Shown: positions 9,670-19,555, counted from the stretch's first letter. The stretch is DNA of 22,352 nucleotides from an uncultured Opitutia bacterium (GCA_937875975.1 CALEEU010000404.1:1-22352); one strand, 5' to 3'. Translations and numbers: made by a program. The notes: generated by a model from the sequence alone, not told the origin.

Positions 9670-10420
9670 ACAACCTTCCTCCGGGAGTCGCCCGCTGCTT
9701 CCCGGCCAGATCGCCTCCTGGCTGCGTCTCGTCTGTTTCATCGCCGCCGCCTTGATTGTGACCGCCTACGCGTACCTCGCTGTCCGCCAAGCCCCGAACG
9801 AGGAAGCCGATCGTCGCCAGGCCCAGAAGACCCTGCGTGCCGATAACGCCAAGAAGGGCCTCGCGCTTATCACTGAGCCCGGCCGCAACGCCGACGGCAC
9901 CTATCGCATTCCGGTCAAGGACGCCGCCGCCCTCATCGCCGCCGACATCAAGGTCGTCGCGAAGATCCAGGCCGCGGCTGCCCCGGCTCCTGCGGCCGTT
10001 CCCGCCGCTCCTGCGGCGGCTGGTGCCTTCGTGAAGGCTTCCGACGAGCAGATGAAGCGTGGCGTTGCGGTCTATGCGCGCACCTGCATTGCCTGCCACC
10101 AGCCGACGGGCATGGGCCTACCGCCCGTGTTCCCTCCGCTCGCCAATGCTCCGATTGCCGTGGGTAACCCGGAGCTCCCGATCAAGTTCATCCTCCAAGG
10201 CCTGATGGGCCCAATCACCGTCGGAGGCACGACCTACAACAGCATGATGCCTCCTGTGCCCGGCGTCAGCGACGGCGATATCGCCGACGTGCTGACTTAC
10301 GTCCGTCAGAGCTTCGGCAACAAGGGTAACCCGGTTTCCGCCGACCAGGTGAAGGCCGTCCGTGCTGCTACCGCTGGTCGTACGGCGATGTGGACCACTG
10401 CCGAGCTCGGCCTCAAATAA
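9662..10420 (+). CDS. Membrane-anchored monoheme cytochrome c following ActF
   Basis: The 252-residue protein starts with a short polar segment (MSEQPSSGSRPLLPG), one membrane helix at about 22-41, and a long Ala/Pro-rich linker near 105-122. The class I cytochrome c domain has CIACH at 142-146 and a probable distal Met at 195 or 196 (NSMMPPVPG), then the closing helix DIADVLTYVRQSFGN. An in-frame ATG exists at 9560 inside actF, but the start at 9662 is preferred because it gives an ordinary N-terminus before the anchor and overlaps the actF stop by only 8 bases. The heme domain resembles that of the cytochrome at 12434-13123, so the two look like paralogs on either side of the CcoN/CcoO pair. 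The likely role is electron transfer from ActA/ActE; the exact partner is unknown. Confidence 0.9.
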   Translation: MSEQPSSGSRPLLPGQIASWLRLVCFIAAALIVTAYAYLAVRQAPNEEADRRQAQKTLRADNAKKGLALITEPGRNADGTYRIPVKDAAALIAADIKVVAKIQAAAAPAPAAVPAAPAAAGAFVKASDEQMKRGVAVYARTCIACHQPTGMGLPPVFPPLANAPIAVGNPELPIKFILQGLMGPITVGGTTYNSMMPPVPGVSDGDIADVLTYVRQSFGNKGNPVSADQVKAVRAATAGRTAMWTTAELGLK

Positions 10421-10440
10421 TCTCCCACTTACTTTAACCG

Positions 10441-11886
10441 ATGACTCAGGAAAACCGTTCCGGCCGCCCGCAGGGCCGTCCCCCCGAAGGCGACTCGCGT
10501 CTCACGCGGACCGAGAGCCAGCTCCGTGGTCCGTTCCTTCTCTTCTTCATCTCCTCGGTGATCTGGCTGCTCGCGGCTTCGGTCCTCGGCGTGATCGCAG
10601 CCTTGCAGCAGGGGTCGCTCGCTGGCGGCCCTTTCCGCGACTGCGAAATCCTCACCTACGGGCATGTCGCCGCCGCTCAGCATAACCTCTTCGTCTATGG
10701 CTGGGGCTTCAACGCCTTCTTCGCTCTTAATCTCTGGCTGCTTTCGCAGCTCGGTCGTTTTGAGCTCCGTAACGGCTGGCTCGCTACCCTTGGTGGCGTG
10801 TTTTGGAATCTCGCCCTCACTTACGGCGTGGTCCTAATCTTCGCCGGCAATCAGACGGGTTTTGCGCTCTTGGAATTTCCGCGCGAAGTCGGACCGGTGC
10901 TTGCCGTCGCCTTCCTGCTCGCCGGCTTCTGGCCGATCGTCGCCTTCGCGCGTCGCCCTACGGGTCACACCTTCGCTTCGCAGTGGTTCGTGGTCGCCGC
11001 CTCGTTCGCCTTCCCGTTGACCTACCTCCTGGCTCAGCTGCTCATCCTCTGGCAGCCGGCTTCGGGCGTGGTCCAAGCCATCGCCCACAGCTGGTTCGTC
11101 TCGAACCTTCTTCACCTCTGGTTCGGCGCTTCCGCCCTTGCCGCCGTCTATTACTTCCTGCCGAAGGTGCTTGGTCGTACCATCAGCGGTTACTATCTCG
11201 CCCCCGTGGCCTTCTGGTCGTTCGTCCTCTTTGCGGGTTGGACTGGTCCGTCCGCCCTCATCGGCGCCCCGGTCCCGCTTTGGCTCCAGTCCGTCGGCGT
11301 CGTCGCCTGCGCGATGTTGATTATTCCGGTGATTATTACCGCCATCAATTTCCATGGCACGCTTTCCTCCGAAGGCGGCTGGTCCCGGGCTTGGAATGAC
11401 ACCACGCTGCGCTTTGTGAGCTTCGGCGCTGTGGCCTTCACGCTCTTTGGCGTCCTCAATACGGTCTTTGGTTTCCGTGGTTATAACTCCGTGGTCCGCT
11501 TCACTTCCTTCGCCGCCGGCCAGGAACAGCTGCTGACCTACGCGTTCGCATCGATGGTCCTCTTCGGTGCCACCTACTTCGTACTGCCTCGCCTCACTGG
11601 CTCGCGCTGGCCCTCCGCCAAGCTCGTCCATGTGCACTTCTGGGCCACCGCCCTCGGCGCCATCGCTACAATCATCGCCTTGCTCGTCGGTGGTTGGGAG
11701 AACGGCAAGCAGCTCGCTGACGCGTCAGTTTCTTTCCAGCAGGTCGCTAAGGCCGGTTCCACCTGGAATGCCGTGCTGAGCGTCTCCGCGGTGCTCCTGC
11801 TCGTCGGCCACGTTGCCTTCGCGCTCAACGCTTTCGGCATGATCCTCAAATCTTCCGCGCCGGCTTCCGCTGGCCGCCACGACTAA
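10441..11886 (+). CDS. ccoN: CcoN-like (cbb3 oxidase subunit I) protein lacking heme-copper ligands
   Basis: The 481 residues and about twelve hydrophobic helices match CcoN, and stretches align almost without gaps to Pseudomonas stutzeri CcoN recalled from memory. Examples are YYFLPK near 233-238, WTGP at 267-270, FGATYFVLPRL near 374-384 and HVHFWATALG. In that alignment the active-site residues are gone. The helix VII CuB pair H257/H258 is S271/A272, the cross-linked Y251 is A265, and H345 and H347 (hemes b3 and b) are Q361 and Q363 in GQEQ. CuB H207 aligns with S221, although a four-residue insertion makes this less certain (H216 and H225 are near). H60 aligns with Q80, next to H81. The fold is kept but oxygen reduction is very unlikely. 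It sits between a cytochrome c and a CcoO-like gene. Confidence 0.9.
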   Translation: MTQENRSGRPQGRPPEGDSRLTRTESQLRGPFLLFFISSVIWLLAASVLGVIAALQQGSLAGGPFRDCEILTYGHVAAAQHNLFVYGWGFNAFFALNLWLLSQLGRFELRNGWLATLGGVFWNLALTYGVVLIFAGNQTGFALLEFPREVGPVLAVAFLLAGFWPIVAFARRPTGHTFASQWFVVAASFAFPLTYLLAQLLILWQPASGVVQAIAHSWFVSNLLHLWFGASALAAVYYFLPKVLGRTISGYYLAPVAFWSFVLFAGWTGPSALIGAPVPLWLQSVGVVACAMLIIPVIITAINFHGTLSSEGGWSRAWNDTTLRFVSFGAVAFTLFGVLNTVFGFRGYNSVVRFTSFAAGQEQLLTYAFASMVLFGATYFVLPRLTGSRWPSAKLVHVHFWATALGAIATIIALLVGGWENGKQLADASVSFQQVAKAGSTWNAVLSVSAVLLLVGHVAFALNAFGMILKSSAPASAGRHD

Positions 11887-11898
11887 TCCGGACACCCC

Positions 11899-12429
11899 AT
11901 GAAGAATCTTAACTCTCTCCTGGCCGGCATCTTCCTCGCCGTTGCTTTTCCCTTTGGCGTGCTGGTCATCAGCAGCCAAGTTCAGCTCGGCTCGCTGGGT
12001 CCCGCTCCCGCTGAAGAAGGTGGCCCTCTCTTCCCATCCCGTGAGCCTGGCCTAGCCATCCAGGGACGCGCGGTCTATGTCTCTCTTGGTTGCGTTAGCT
12101 GCCACACCCAGCAGGTCCGTCCGGCCGGGCAGGGTAGCGACATCGCCCGCGGTTATGGCGTCCGTCCTTCGGTAGCTCGCGACTACGTCCAGCAGAAGCC
12201 GGTCCTCCTCGGCGAACGCCGCATCGGTCCGGACCTCGCCAACTATGGCGCTCGTGCCAAGGGACTCGATGGCGTGCACGCTGCGATCAAACACGACGGA
12301 CAGTTCACTTTCCTCTATGCTGGAGAAAAGGGGCACGAAGTTCCCACCGAACGCGCCATCGCCCTGGCCGCCTATCTCCAATCCCTCCGTCAGGATTATT
12401 CCTCGCCGGAAGCCAAACTGAAGCAGTGA
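11899..12429 (+). CDS. ccoO: CcoO-like monoheme cytochrome c without a methionine ligand
   Basis: CcoO is the monoheme cytochrome c subunit of cbb3 oxidases. This 176-residue protein has one N-terminal anchor (about 8-25) and then the CcoO-type segment AVYVSLGCVSCHTQQVRP, with heme motif CVSCH at 65-69 and RRIGPDLANYGAR near 107-119. Normal CcoO proteins have a later KMPSYPWL motif whose Met binds the heme iron. Here the corresponding region reads GQFTFLYAGEK, and no methionine exists anywhere after the start codon. Possible substitutes are H127, H132 and H146. The protein is shorter than typical CcoO, mainly after the heme. It starts 12 bases after the CcoN-like gene. The family assignment is good; the heme should still attach, but its ligation must be different. 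Confidence 0.88.
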   Translation: MKNLNSLLAGIFLAVAFPFGVLVISSQVQLGSLGPAPAEEGGPLFPSREPGLAIQGRAVYVSLGCVSCHTQQVRPAGQGSDIARGYGVRPSVARDYVQQKPVLLGERRIGPDLANYGARAKGLDGVHAAIKHDGQFTFLYAGEKGHEVPTERAIALAAYLQSLRQDYSSPEAKLKQ

Positions 12430-12433
12430 ACCC

Positions 12434-13123
12434 ATGAACGACCGTAACCGTCATCCTGATAACAACCGCCCTCGCCGGGGTCCCTCTGGCGCTGGTTCCG
12501 AAGGCCCTTCCGACGGACGCTTGGTGGAGGTTCACTCGCAGCTCTCCCGCGACAAGGACGAGCCGGCCGAGGGTTTCTCCCTGACGCCGATTTTCATCGT
12601 CTTCCTCTTCTGCGGATTTGGCTTCTGGGCCGGCCTCTACCTCACCCAGAACTCGGGTAATTTTGCTCCAAGCGCCTTCGACCTGAATGCCCCTAAGGCC
12701 GCCGTCGCCGGCGGTCCGGTGGCCTTCGAGCCCGATGCCGCCAAGGGCGAGAAGCTCTTCCTCGCCAACTGCGCCGCCTGTCACCAGGCGACCGGTCTCG
12801 GCGTCCCCGGCGCTTTCCCTCCGCTGGCCAAGTCCGCTTGGGTGGCCGGTTCGGAAGAACGTGTCATCAAGGCCATCCTCGCCGGTCTCGCCGGAGAAAT
12901 CGAGGTCAACGGCGTGAAGTATAATGGCAATATGCCGAACATCGGCGCGGGCCTCAAGGACGCGCAGATCGCCCACATCGCCACCTACGTCCGCCAAGCT
13001 TGGGGCAACACCGCCGAGCCCGTCATGGACACTAAGGTCGCCGAAGTCCGCAAGGCCATTGGTAACCGCGCACAGTACATTCCCGCTGATCTCCTGAAGG
13101 AGCACCCGCTCGAGACCAAGTAA
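12434..13123 (+). CDS. Membrane-anchored monoheme cytochrome c, last gene of the operon
   Basis: The 229 residues start with an unusually polar Arg/Asn/Pro-rich segment (about 1-45). One membrane helix follows at about 50-70 (LTPIFIVFLFCGFGFWAGLYL), then a class I cytochrome c domain with CAACH at 113-117, FPPLAKSAWV, and a probable distal Met at 167 (NGNMPNIGAG). The position after CcoN- and CcoO-like genes is that of CcoP, but only one heme motif is present, whereas CcoP has two. The heme domain more closely resembles the cytochrome at 9662-10420, sharing CHQxTGxGxPxxFPPLA and TYVRQxxGN. It begins 4 bases after the CcoO-like stop and is followed by a strong terminator. The likely role is electron transfer in the ACIII-linked complex. 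Confidence 0.9.
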   Translation: MNDRNRHPDNNRPRRGPSGAGSEGPSDGRLVEVHSQLSRDKDEPAEGFSLTPIFIVFLFCGFGFWAGLYLTQNSGNFAPSAFDLNAPKAAVAGGPVAFEPDAAKGEKLFLANCAACHQATGLGVPGAFPPLAKSAWVAGSEERVIKAILAGLAGEIEVNGVKYNGNMPNIGAGLKDAQIAHIATYVRQAWGNTAEPVMDTKVAEVRKAIGNRAQYIPADLLKEHPLETK

Positions 13124-13146
13124 GGTCTCGTCTCAGGCGGTAACAA

Positions 13147-13174
13147 AAAGGCCCGGGAGTTATCCCGGGCCTTT
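13147..13174. terminator. Strong bidirectional intrinsic terminator
   Basis: A perfect 12-base stem pairs AAAGGCCCGGGA (13147-13158) with TCCCGGGCCTTT (13163-13174) around the loop GTTA. An A-run precedes it on the plus strand and a T-rich run (TTTCTTATT) follows, so it can stop transcripts from both directions. It lies 23 bases after the last operon gene (+) and 22 bases beyond the trxA stop (-), so it serves two convergent units. Confidence 0.92.
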
Positions 13175-13196
13175 CTTATTGGGCTTTCGCCCTGCC

Positions 13197-13526
<330 letters not shown>

Positions 13527-13535
13527 GAAAGAGAC

Positions 13536-13874
13536 TTAACCTTTGGATTTGACGAAGAGTTCGAGCGCGAGAAACACCACGCCAACTAGCGAAGCCGCAA
13601 GGGCGAGGACGTCAAACGCGGCGGCGACATTACCGACGTTGCGATTGGCGGCCGGAGCAGCGGCCGGACGAGGAGCCGCGGCGGGGGCGGGAATCGCAGA
13701 CGGAGCTGGGATGGCGGCAGGCGGCGGAGGAATCACGGCGCCAGCGTCGGTGGCGGGAGGAGGCGGGGGGACGAAGCCAGCTGGCTTTGAGAGTTTAAGC
13801 TTAGGCGCCTGTGCAGCGGAGTTGTCACCGTCAGCAGGAGGAGGAGGCGGGGGAGGGGGCAGCTCGTTGCTCAT
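13536..13874 (-). CDS. Proline/alanine-rich protein with a C-terminal membrane anchor, unknown function
   Basis: No known family is recognised. The 112 residues divide into two parts. Residues 1 to about 80 are low-complexity and rich in Pro and Ala, with a run of eight prolines after MSNEL and further runs of four to five prolines. Residues from about 85 to 107 form one hydrophobic helix (FDVLALAASLVGVVFLALELF) ending in KSKG. This is a tail-anchored layout with a cytosolic disordered arm. The gene is likely real because it sits in a same-strand run and its stop is 9 bases from the trxA start. Proline repeats of this kind often occur in adaptor or envelope-spanning proteins; no specific role can be claimed. 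Confidence 0.7.
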   Translation of the reverse strand: MSNELPPPPPPPPADGDNSAAQAPKLKLSKPAGFVPPPPPATDAGAVIPPPPAAIPAPSAIPAPAAAPRPAAAPAANRNVGNVAAAFDVLALAASLVGVVFLALELFVKSKG

Positions 13875-13940
13875 TTTTTGGGAGAGTCAGTCAAATCCTG
13901 CGAAAGAGGTGAGTCAACCCGTCTGTGGCTCCTTTTTGGC

Positions 13941-14192
13941 TTAGGCGCCGCGGTCGTGCTTGCGGAGCAGGTCGGCCAGCTCCTCCGGGTGGGCTTCGGC
14001 GATGGTCCGGCCCTTACGACTGAGGTCTTCGGAGGTCTTAATCACCGTCTCGGTCATCCGTTCGTGCGTATCTTCCGAGCCGCCCACGAGATTGAAGCCT
14101 TCGCCCCGGGTGATGCGCTTATGCTTATCCTGGGCATCAAGACCGATGCCTAGCAGATGGTTGGAAGGACGCTTGGCGCGAGCCATGGTCAT
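13941..14192 (-). CDS. Small hypothetical protein, 83 residues
   Basis: The protein is soluble and strongly charged, with no signal or membrane segment: SNHLLGIGLDAQDKHKRITRG, then a Gly-Gly acidic turn (NLVGGSEDTHERM), then a probable helix ending EELADLLRKHD. It is not recognised as a named family. Two in-frame ATGs, at 14192 and 14186, are both plausible; the shorter form would start MARAKRPSN. It lies 37 bases after scpA on the same strand and 66 bases before the proline-rich gene, which supports co-transcription. Its orderly amino-acid mix contrasts with the Arg/Ser/Pro-heavy translations of the other frames here, which favours it being real. Function is unknown. Confidence 0.65.
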   Translation of the reverse strand: MTMARAKRPSNHLLGIGLDAQDKHKRITRGEGFNLVGGSEDTHERMTETVIKTSEDLSRKGRTIAEAHPEELADLLRKHDRGA

Positions 14193-14229
14193 AGTCTGGC
14201 CGGACTGGCGGCGGATTCAAGCCCGCGGC

Positions 14230-15090
14230 TCAGTTAGCCTCGCCGGCGGGCTCGTCGAACTCCGACTTGCCTTCGAGGGCTTCGCCGGCGTTGGGCACGG
14301 CGGCGGCTTCGGCTTTGGAGCAGTTGATCTCCGCGAAGGCGGCATCTTGCTCTAAATTAAGCTTTCCGAGGCGCGCCAACTCAAGGCAGGCGAGGAAGGT
14401 GGCTACGAGGAAACCGATGGTCGGACGTTCGGGCAGCAAACTGGTGAAGGCGAACGTGGCCTCGGTCTCGAGTCGGGCGAGAATCGTCTCCATCCGGTCG
14501 GATACCGTGACGGTCTCGGTCGTGATATTACCCGGCTGGATACGTTCAGCCAGGCGGCGCAGGACGAGGTTGAAGGTGTTCCAGAGTTCGATGCGGTCGG
14601 CCGGGGCGACGGGTCGCGCGACGGCGTCTTCGCCTTGAGGCTGGATGACATGGCGGCCGAGCAGGCCCTGACGGTCGTCGACGAGGCCGCGGATGATCGC
14701 GGCGGTCTCCTTGACGCGCTTATACTGGATGAGCTGCTGGACGAGCGCCCAGCGAGGATCGTGCCCTTCGTCGGCGACTGCGACTTCCTCTTCCGGGCGG
14801 CTTTCGACTGGAAGGAGCATGCGGCTCTTGATGTACATGAGCGTCGCCGCCATGACGAAGAAGTCACCGGCGAGCTCGAGATTATCCTTCTCCTGGGTCC
14901 GTAGGATTTCGAGATACTGCTGCGTGACCTTCTCGATCGGGATATCGTAGATATCGATCTCGTTCTTGCGGATCAGGAACAGGAGCAGGTCCAGCGGGCC
15001 TTCAAAGACGTCGAGGCGGATCGGGAGGTCAGCCGGCGGCAAAATGCCGTCTTCGGGGATCGAAGGGGAGTCTGGAGGGATGTCCGTCAC
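14230..15090 (-). CDS. scpA: Segregation and condensation protein A
   Basis: ScpA is the kleisin of the bacterial SMC-ScpAB condensin, which compacts and separates chromosomes in the cytoplasm. The 286 residues carry the N-terminal kleisin signature at about 25-50 (VFEGPLDLLLFLIRKNEIDIYDIPI), the ELAGDFFVMAATLMYIKSRMLLP segment, and a C-terminal winged-helix part (about 200-260, PTIGFLVATFLACLELARLGKL). A variable acidic, Ala-rich tail follows. The start is GTG at 15090. It lies 2 bases after the TGA of the LptD-like gene, suggesting translational coupling. The usual partner scpB is not in this window. Confidence 0.95.
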   Translation of the reverse strand: MTDIPPDSPSIPEDGILPPADLPIRLDVFEGPLDLLLFLIRKNEIDIYDIPIEKVTQQYLEILRTQEKDNLELAGDFFVMAATLMYIKSRMLLPVESRPEEEVAVADEGHDPRWALVQQLIQYKRVKETAAIIRGLVDDRQGLLGRHVIQPQGEDAVARPVAPADRIELWNTFNLVLRRLAERIQPGNITTETVTVSDRMETILARLETEATFAFTSLLPERPTIGFLVATFLACLELARLGKLNLEQDAAFAEINCSKAEAAAVPNAGEALEGKSEFDEPAGEAN

Positions 15091-15092
15091 GC

Positions 15093-17261
15093 TCAGAACT
15101 TGAATAATCTAGCCCGCAGTTGGAAGCCCAATGAGCTCTTACCGTTGTTAATCGGGTCGAGTCGCTGCATGACGCCGTATTCGAGCTCCCAGGAGTTCGC
15201 GATGCGCTGGATGATGCCGATGCTTTCGTAAGTGGTCTGGCCGGCCAAGGCGTCGTAGTTGAGTGTGGCGACGAGCGAATAGATCGAATTCAGGGTCACG
15301 CGGCCTTCCCAGATAAGCTGGCGGGCTTGGGTGATCTCACGGAGCTCGACCCAACTCACGGAGGTCTGCCAGAAGTCGCCGGAGTTGAAGGCGATGCTCT
15401 GGATGGATTCGAGCGGGGCGCCGCCACCGTTAGGCAGGCGGAGGCCCGAGCTCAGGGTGACCCAGGGGGCGGGCGTCAGGCTGATCGCGCACTGGAGGTC
15501 GCTGCGGCCCGTATCAGCGGCCGTCGGGCCTTCGCGCCAATCGGCAAAGAGGTCCGCCCGAGCGAGCTCACGGGTGCCAAACTTGGCATCGCGGGTCTCG
15601 AGGGTGTTGCGCAGGCCGAAGCGGACGACCTGGCGGTCCGTCGTGGAGGCGGGGTCGAGGCGGTCGGCGAGGTCGACCTCTTCCAAGGCCGAGGCGGTGA
15701 CGGTACGCTGCGTCATGGGCACGGTGCCGATTTCTCGGTCAGCGCCAGGCATGACGCGGTATTGCAGGAGGGGCCGGATGCTGTGGCGCATCCCGTCGAT
15801 GCCCCACTTATTCGCCACGAGATCCCAGGAGCCGGTCGCGAGGCCTTCCAGGTCGAAGCCGGTCTGGGCGATGACTTTGGCGGTGGTGCCGTTGCCGTTG
15901 ATGCCTTGGGACCAGCCCGTGGCGCGGACGCCGGCTACGGGCTTGAAGGTCAGCCAATCGTTAAGGGCGAAGGTGCGGTTGACGCCGTAATAGGTGTCCA
16001 GCCGGGCGGTCGACCAAGCCCCGCTTGCGAGCGTGGCCGTCTGGAAATTGGCGAGGGGCAGATCGGCCGACGGACGTTCGGAGAAGTAGCCTAAGCTCAC
16101 GAAGCTGCGGCGATTCCAATCGCTACCGTCAATCGCTTGCTGCGGAAGGTCGAAGCGGAACTCAGGAAGTCTCTGGACGATGTCCTGATAGTTATCCGCC
16201 TTGGCCGTGAGCGAGGCCGAGAGGTAACCGCCGGCGTAGGGCGCGGAGACTTCGAAGTTCGCCTGCGGGTTGCCGGTTTCGCGGATGAGGTTGGGGCGGA
16301 AGTCGCGCATGAACCCGGGGTCCGACTGGGCGAAGATATTACCGGCGAACTCGACGCCGTCGACGGTGCGTCCATTGACTTCGCCGAACAGGAAGGCGCG
16401 CTGGCGATCCGGGGTGCGACCATAGGCATCGACCAGCAGGCCGCCTCGGTCGCTGATATAGCCACTCTCGAAATCGCCCTTCCAGACGATGCCGCCCTCA
16501 GGCTGCTTCGAGTTATTGTAGCGCAAGGCCGGACCGACGAGGATGCCAGACTTGCCGTAGATATCGAGCAGGCCGCCGACCCAAAGGGAAGGGGACTGGC
16601 GCATCAGGAACGTGGAGCGCAGGTAGCGTCCCTGGTGATCTTCGCTACCGGTGTTCAGGTAAAGGTCGTAAGGGATGTCGCGATAGCCGTCTTGTGCGTA
16701 GTACGGAAGATTGAAGAACGGCAGGCCGGCCACGTGAGGAGTGACGCTGCGGAGCCTAAGGCGGTCGTCGGCTTCCGTGTAGGCCGCCTCGGAGATTTTC
16801 AGGTGCATGCCGAGCTGCTCAGGTTCGCTGTTCCACATGCGCAGTCCGCGCATGGTCTTATCGCCTTTGACGATTTTCAGCGTGTCCGCGGTGAAGTAGA
16901 GGGGCGCCCGGCCGAAACGGACGTTGGTGGCGACGATGGTGTCATTGCGCGGATCGGCTTCGATCTTGTCGCCGATGATCCGAAGGTTCTTGGTGGCGTA
17001 CACGACGTTGCCTTCGGCGACGATGGTGCCGGTACGGTAGTCGAAGCGGATCTTCTTGGCGTCGATGGTCGCGTCCTTGCTTTCGAGGTGGGCGTTGGTG
17101 GCGACGACGATCTTGCCGCCTTCTTCCGGGGCGAAGCTGTCGGCGACGATGTTGGGGGCCACCTCGGCGAGCTTGGCGACGACTTGGGCGGGGTCAGCCG
17201 CCATGGCCGCCACGGTCAGGGAGAGGCTTGCGGCAAGAATCCAGAAACGACGGCCAGGCAT
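15093..17261 (-). CDS. lptD: LptD/OstA-like outer-membrane LPS assembly protein
   Basis: LptD is the outer-membrane beta-barrel that inserts lipopolysaccharide delivered from the periplasm. The 722 residues start with a signal peptide (about 1-21, ending AMAA). An OstA-type periplasmic beta-jellyroll follows at about 55-140, with short repeats such as IRFDYRTGTIVAEGNVVY and DKIEADPRNDTIVATNV. The rest (about 190-722) has the alternating pattern of a barrel and ends in an aromatic residue (RARLFKF). Only one cysteine is visible (SDLQC), so the interdomain disulfides of E. coli LptD cannot form. It is divergent in the barrel, so a related OstA-family organic-solvent-tolerance protein is the alternative. 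It heads the minus-strand run and is coupled to scpA. Confidence 0.8.
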   Translation of the reverse strand: MPGRRFWILAASLSLTVAAMAADPAQVVAKLAEVAPNIVADSFAPEEGGKIVVATNAHLESKDATIDAKKIRFDYRTGTIVAEGNVVYATKNLRIIGDKIEADPRNDTIVATNVRFGRAPLYFTADTLKIVKGDKTMRGLRMWNSEPEQLGMHLKISEAAYTEADDRLRLRSVTPHVAGLPFFNLPYYAQDGYRDIPYDLYLNTGSEDHQGRYLRSTFLMRQSPSLWVGGLLDIYGKSGILVGPALRYNNSKQPEGGIVWKGDFESGYISDRGGLLVDAYGRTPDRQRAFLFGEVNGRTVDGVEFAGNIFAQSDPGFMRDFRPNLIRETGNPQANFEVSAPYAGGYLSASLTAKADNYQDIVQRLPEFRFDLPQQAIDGSDWNRRSFVSLGYFSERPSADLPLANFQTATLASGAWSTARLDTYYGVNRTFALNDWLTFKPVAGVRATGWSQGINGNGTTAKVIAQTGFDLEGLATGSWDLVANKWGIDGMRHSIRPLLQYRVMPGADREIGTVPMTQRTVTASALEEVDLADRLDPASTTDRQVVRFGLRNTLETRDAKFGTRELARADLFADWREGPTAADTGRSDLQCAISLTPAPWVTLSSGLRLPNGGGAPLESIQSIAFNSGDFWQTSVSWVELREITQARQLIWEGRVTLNSIYSLVATLNYDALAGQTTYESIGIIQRIANSWELEYGVMQRLDPINNGKSSLGFQLRARLFKF

Positions 17262-17335
17262 CCTATGAGAGTTGTCGCTCCGGGGTTTCCCTCAAGTATT
17301 TTCGGGCAATGAGCGCTTGCCGACTCACTGCCCTG

Positions 17336-17342
17336 AGAGGAG
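17336..17342 (+). promoter_or_regulatory. Shine-Dalgarno site of glgB, unusual for this window
   Basis: AGAGGAG at 17336-17342 lies 9 bases before the glgB ATG, a good ribosome-binding spacing, and it fixes the start at 17352. It stands out because almost every other start codon here, including all ten genes of the respiratory operon, has a pyrimidine-rich upstream region with no such motif. The 90-base gap 17262-17351 must also hold the promoters of the divergent lptD and glgB units; no clear -10/-35 pair is seen. Confidence 0.55.
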
Positions 17343-17351
17343 TCTTCTGGG

Positions 17352-19553
<2,202 letters not shown>

Positions 19554-19555
19554 GC

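Noticed and set aside
10441..11886. A nitric oxide reductase of the NorB type, prompted by an HLW motif near residue 225
   Set aside because: NorB needs HLWVEG with a following Glu, a His pair in the next helix and the late heme histidines. Here HLW is followed by FGAS, and the other positions are Ser/Ala and Gln.
10441..12429. A functional cbb3-type cytochrome c oxidase (CcoN plus CcoO)
   Set aside because: Overall similarity suggests this, but the HH pair and the GHVH histidines of CcoN and the Met motif of CcoO are missing, so a working oxygen reductase is not supported.
12434..13123. CcoP, the diheme subunit of cbb3 oxidases
   Set aside because: Only one CXXCH is present and the domain is closer to the cytochrome at 9662-10420 than to CcoP.
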